From Ruminococcus sp. (GTDB lineage Bacteria; Bacillota; Clostridia; Oscillospirales; Ruminococcaceae), in contig DNLQ01000175.1 in the NCBI GenBank assembly GCA_003488415.1, positions 1-7,311 on the forward strand: a stretch of DNA of 7,311 nt, written 5' to 3'. Below, piece by piece: positions 5,782 through 7,311 of this stretch. Numbering within the stretch: the first letter of the stretch is position 1; each line of letters opens with the position of its first letter. The notes beneath the pieces were generated by a model that was given only the letters and a program-made list of their open reading frames with translations, did no database searches and had not been told where the DNA came from. The translations under genes and the position numbers were made by a program.

Positions 5782-6960
5782 ATGACGCATACAGAATACA
5801 TGGCTCAGGCGCTTGAGCTTGCAAAACGCGGAATGGGCTTCGTAAGCCCTAATCCTATGGTAGGAGCAGTCATCGTTAAGGACGGAGAGATCATCGGCGA
5901 AGGCTGGCACAAGAAATACGGCGACCTCCATGCAGAGAGGAACGCCTTTGCAGACTGTGAGGCAAGAGGCAAGGACTGCTCCGGTGCGGATATGTACGTG
6001 ACATTGGAACCCTGCTGTCACCACGGCAAACAGCCGCCCTGCACCGACGCCATAATCGAGCACGGCATAAAGCGTGTATTCGTCGGTTCAGGTGATCCGA
6101 ACTATCTGGTCTCGGGCAAGGGAATAAGTATACTCCGTGAACACGGCATTGAGGTCATTGAGGGTGTACTCAAAGAGGAATGTGACAGACTAAACGAGAT
6201 CTTCTTTTACTGGATCCTGAATAAACATCCCTTCATCACGGTCAAATATGCCATGACTCTCGACGGCAAGATCGCCTGCTATAACGGTGAATCAAAATGG
6301 ATAACCGGAGAGGAAGCAAGACTTGATGTGCAGTATGAGAGACTCAGATACTCTGCTATCATGGTCGGTATTGGAACTGTGCTCGCAGACGATCCCATGC
6401 TCACCTGCCGTATCGAAGGCGGACGTGATCCCATAAGGATAATCTGCGATTCAAATCTCAGAATCCCCCTTGACTCCAATATAGTCCGGACTGCAAAAGA
6501 TGTTCCCACTATCATAGCAACGACCAGTGCCGATAAAAGCACCGACATACAAAAGAGTGAAAAGAAACGGCAGCTCCGGGATTTGGGATGTACTGTCATA
6601 TCGACAAAGGATATTTGCCGGCAAGTTGACCTTCGCATACTCTTTAACAAACTCAGGGAGATGAATATTGACAGCATACTCGTTGAAGGCGGCGGCGAAT
6701 TGAATGCAAACCTGTTCCGTCACAGGCTCGTCAATAAGGTCAAGGCTTATATCGCCCCTAAGATATTCGGCGGAAGGAACGCTAAAACACCTGTTTCCGG
6801 CTGCGGAGTCCTCACTCCCGACGATGCGTATATCATTGACAGCCCCAGGATCAGTACCATCGGAAATGATATAGTTATTGAAGGCATGGTCACTTATAAG
6901 AAAACAAATCCTTACAAAATGCTAAAGGAAGGTGACTTCAATGTTCACGGGAATAATTGA
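5782..6960 (+). CDS. ribD: Bifunctional riboflavin biosynthesis protein RibD (pyrimidine deaminase / reductase)
   Basis: This is a cytoplasmic enzyme of riboflavin synthesis. It deaminates the diaminohydroxy-pyrimidine made from GTP and then reduces the ribosyl side chain with NADPH. Deaminase domain, about 1-145: zinc site H50-A-E52, with PC at 77-78 and PPC at 85-87 (zinc cysteines C78 and C87). Reductase domain, about 150-372: K155 in VKYAMTLDGKI, SKWITG at 171-176, GIGTVLADDPMLT at 196-208 and VEGGGELN at 301-308. Length is 392 against roughly 360-370 for typical members; the extra is a C-terminal tail that runs into ribE. One small oddity is DPNYLV at 105-110, where most relatives have a proline at the tyrosine position. 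The start ATG is five bases after AGGAGG (5771-5776). It is the first gene under the FMN riboswitch. Its last 20 bases overlap ribE, so the two are coupled. Confidence 0.97.
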   Translation: MTHTEYMAQALELAKRGMGFVSPNPMVGAVIVKDGEIIGEGWHKKYGDLHAERNAFADCEARGKDCSGADMYVTLEPCCHHGKQPPCTDAIIEHGIKRVFVGSGDPNYLVSGKGISILREHGIEVIEGVLKEECDRLNEIFFYWILNKHPFITVKYAMTLDGKIACYNGESKWITGEEARLDVQYERLRYSAIMVGIGTVLADDPMLTCRIEGGRDPIRIICDSNLRIPLDSNIVRTAKDVPTIIATTSADKSTDIQKSEKKRQLRDLGCTVISTKDICRQVDLRILFNKLREMNIDSILVEGGGELNANLFRHRLVNKVKAYIAPKIFGGRNAKTPVSGCGVLTPDDAYIIDSPRISTIGNDIVIEGMVTYKKTNPYKMLKEGDFNVHGNN

Positions 6961-7311
6961 GGAGGTTGGCAGCGTTATATCCGTTACTAAGAACGGACAC
7001 TCCTCCTTCATAAAGATCAGGGCTTCAAGAGTTCTCCAGGGAACTCAGCTCGGTGACAGCATCGCTGTAAACGGAGTATGCCTTACTGTCACATCAATGG
7101 GCGGGGACTGGTTCACTGCCGACGTGATGAACGAAACCCTCAGCCGCTCGTCCCTTGGCTCTCTAAGCTCCGGAAGTCCTGTTGATCTGGAGCGTGCTAT
7201 GGCTGCCGGCGGCAGGTTCGGAGGTCACATCGTTTCCGGTCACATCGACGGCACCGGTACGGTGACAGGCATCCGGGATGACGGCATCGCCGTGTGGTAT
7301 ACTATCACCGC
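6941..7311 (+). CDS. ribE: Riboflavin synthase alpha subunit, 5' part (cut by window edge)
   Basis: This enzyme catalyses the last step, turning two molecules of 6,7-dimethyl-8-ribityllumazine into riboflavin plus the pyrimidine precursor. The first 123 codons of about 200-220 are visible. It starts with the hallmark MFTGIIEEVG. GDSIAVNGVCLTVT (about 38-51), DVMNETLS, DLERAM and GGRFGGHIVSGHIDGTG follow. The first lumazine-binding barrel is complete and the second begins at the right edge. The ATG at 6941 lies inside the end of ribD in another frame (20-base overlap). AAGGAAGGTG at 6925-6934, inside ribD, serves as ribosome binding site, six bases before the ATG. It is co-transcribed with ribD under the FMN riboswitch. 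In E. coli the same enzyme is called RibC (RibE in Bacillus). Confidence 0.96.
   Translation, partial: MFTGIIEEVGSVISVTKNGHSSFIKIRASRVLQGTQLGDSIAVNGVCLTVTSMGGDWFTADVMNETLSRSSLGSLSSGSPVDLERAMAAGGRFGGHIVSGHIDGTGTVTGIRDDGIAVWYTIT

Noticed and set aside
5619..5816. 65-codon open frame on the + strand across the riboswitch and start of ribD
   Set aside because: It lies over the FMN aptamer and terminator, whose RNA conservation explains the sequence fully, and it has no ribosome binding site of its own.
6279..6723. Two long open frames on the - strand opposite ribD
   Set aside because: RibD motifs fill this region on the + strand; the antisense frames are Ser/Ile-rich shadow translations.

Overview
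The window looks like chromosomal DNA of a Gram-positive Firmicute. The best guess is a Ruminococcus-like member of the Oscillospiraceae, inferred from protein style and codon use without any database search. Supporting signs are strong AGGAGG-type ribosome binding sites, consensus sigma-A promoters, a carbohydrate ABC importer with no ATPase gene beside it, and a transcription-terminating FMN riboswitch ahead of the riboflavin genes. I see no rRNA, tRNA, CRISPR array, insertion sequence or phage gene.

Layout. Positions 1-2997 (+ strand) hold the end of a carbohydrate ABC importer operon: a solute-binding protein cut off by the left edge, then two MalF/MalG-type permeases. A GC-rich hairpin without a U-tract lies between the binding protein and the first permease, and the two permeases are coupled by a TGATG overlap. 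A long hairpin at 3028-3065 ends this operon and probably also ends the convergent one. Positions 3122-5349 (- strand) hold a two-gene operon: a 12-helix MATE transporter followed two bases later by a NudC-like zinc-ribbon Nudix hydrolase. It is served by a clear promoter (TTGAAA-17-TATAAT) at 5384-5412. Positions 5570-7311 (+ strand) hold the start of a riboflavin operon: a consensus promoter (TTGACA-17-TATAAT with an extended -10), an FMN aptamer beginning about at the predicted +1, an intrinsic terminator, then ribD and the first 123 codons of ribE. The usual next genes (ribBA, ribH) would lie beyond the right edge.

Working together. The importer brings in an oligosaccharide of unknown identity and would need a shared MsmX-type ATPase encoded elsewhere. 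When FMN is scarce, the riboswitch should let transcription through to ribD and ribE, which carry out the middle and last steps of riboflavin synthesis. The MATE-nudC operon diverges from the riboflavin operon. A flavin or nucleotide link is possible, since at least one MATE protein, E. coli YeeO, has been reported to export flavins, but nothing in this sequence proves it. Overall this is mostly ordinary housekeeping and transport DNA. The least explained stretch is the 157-base gap between the two divergent promoters.
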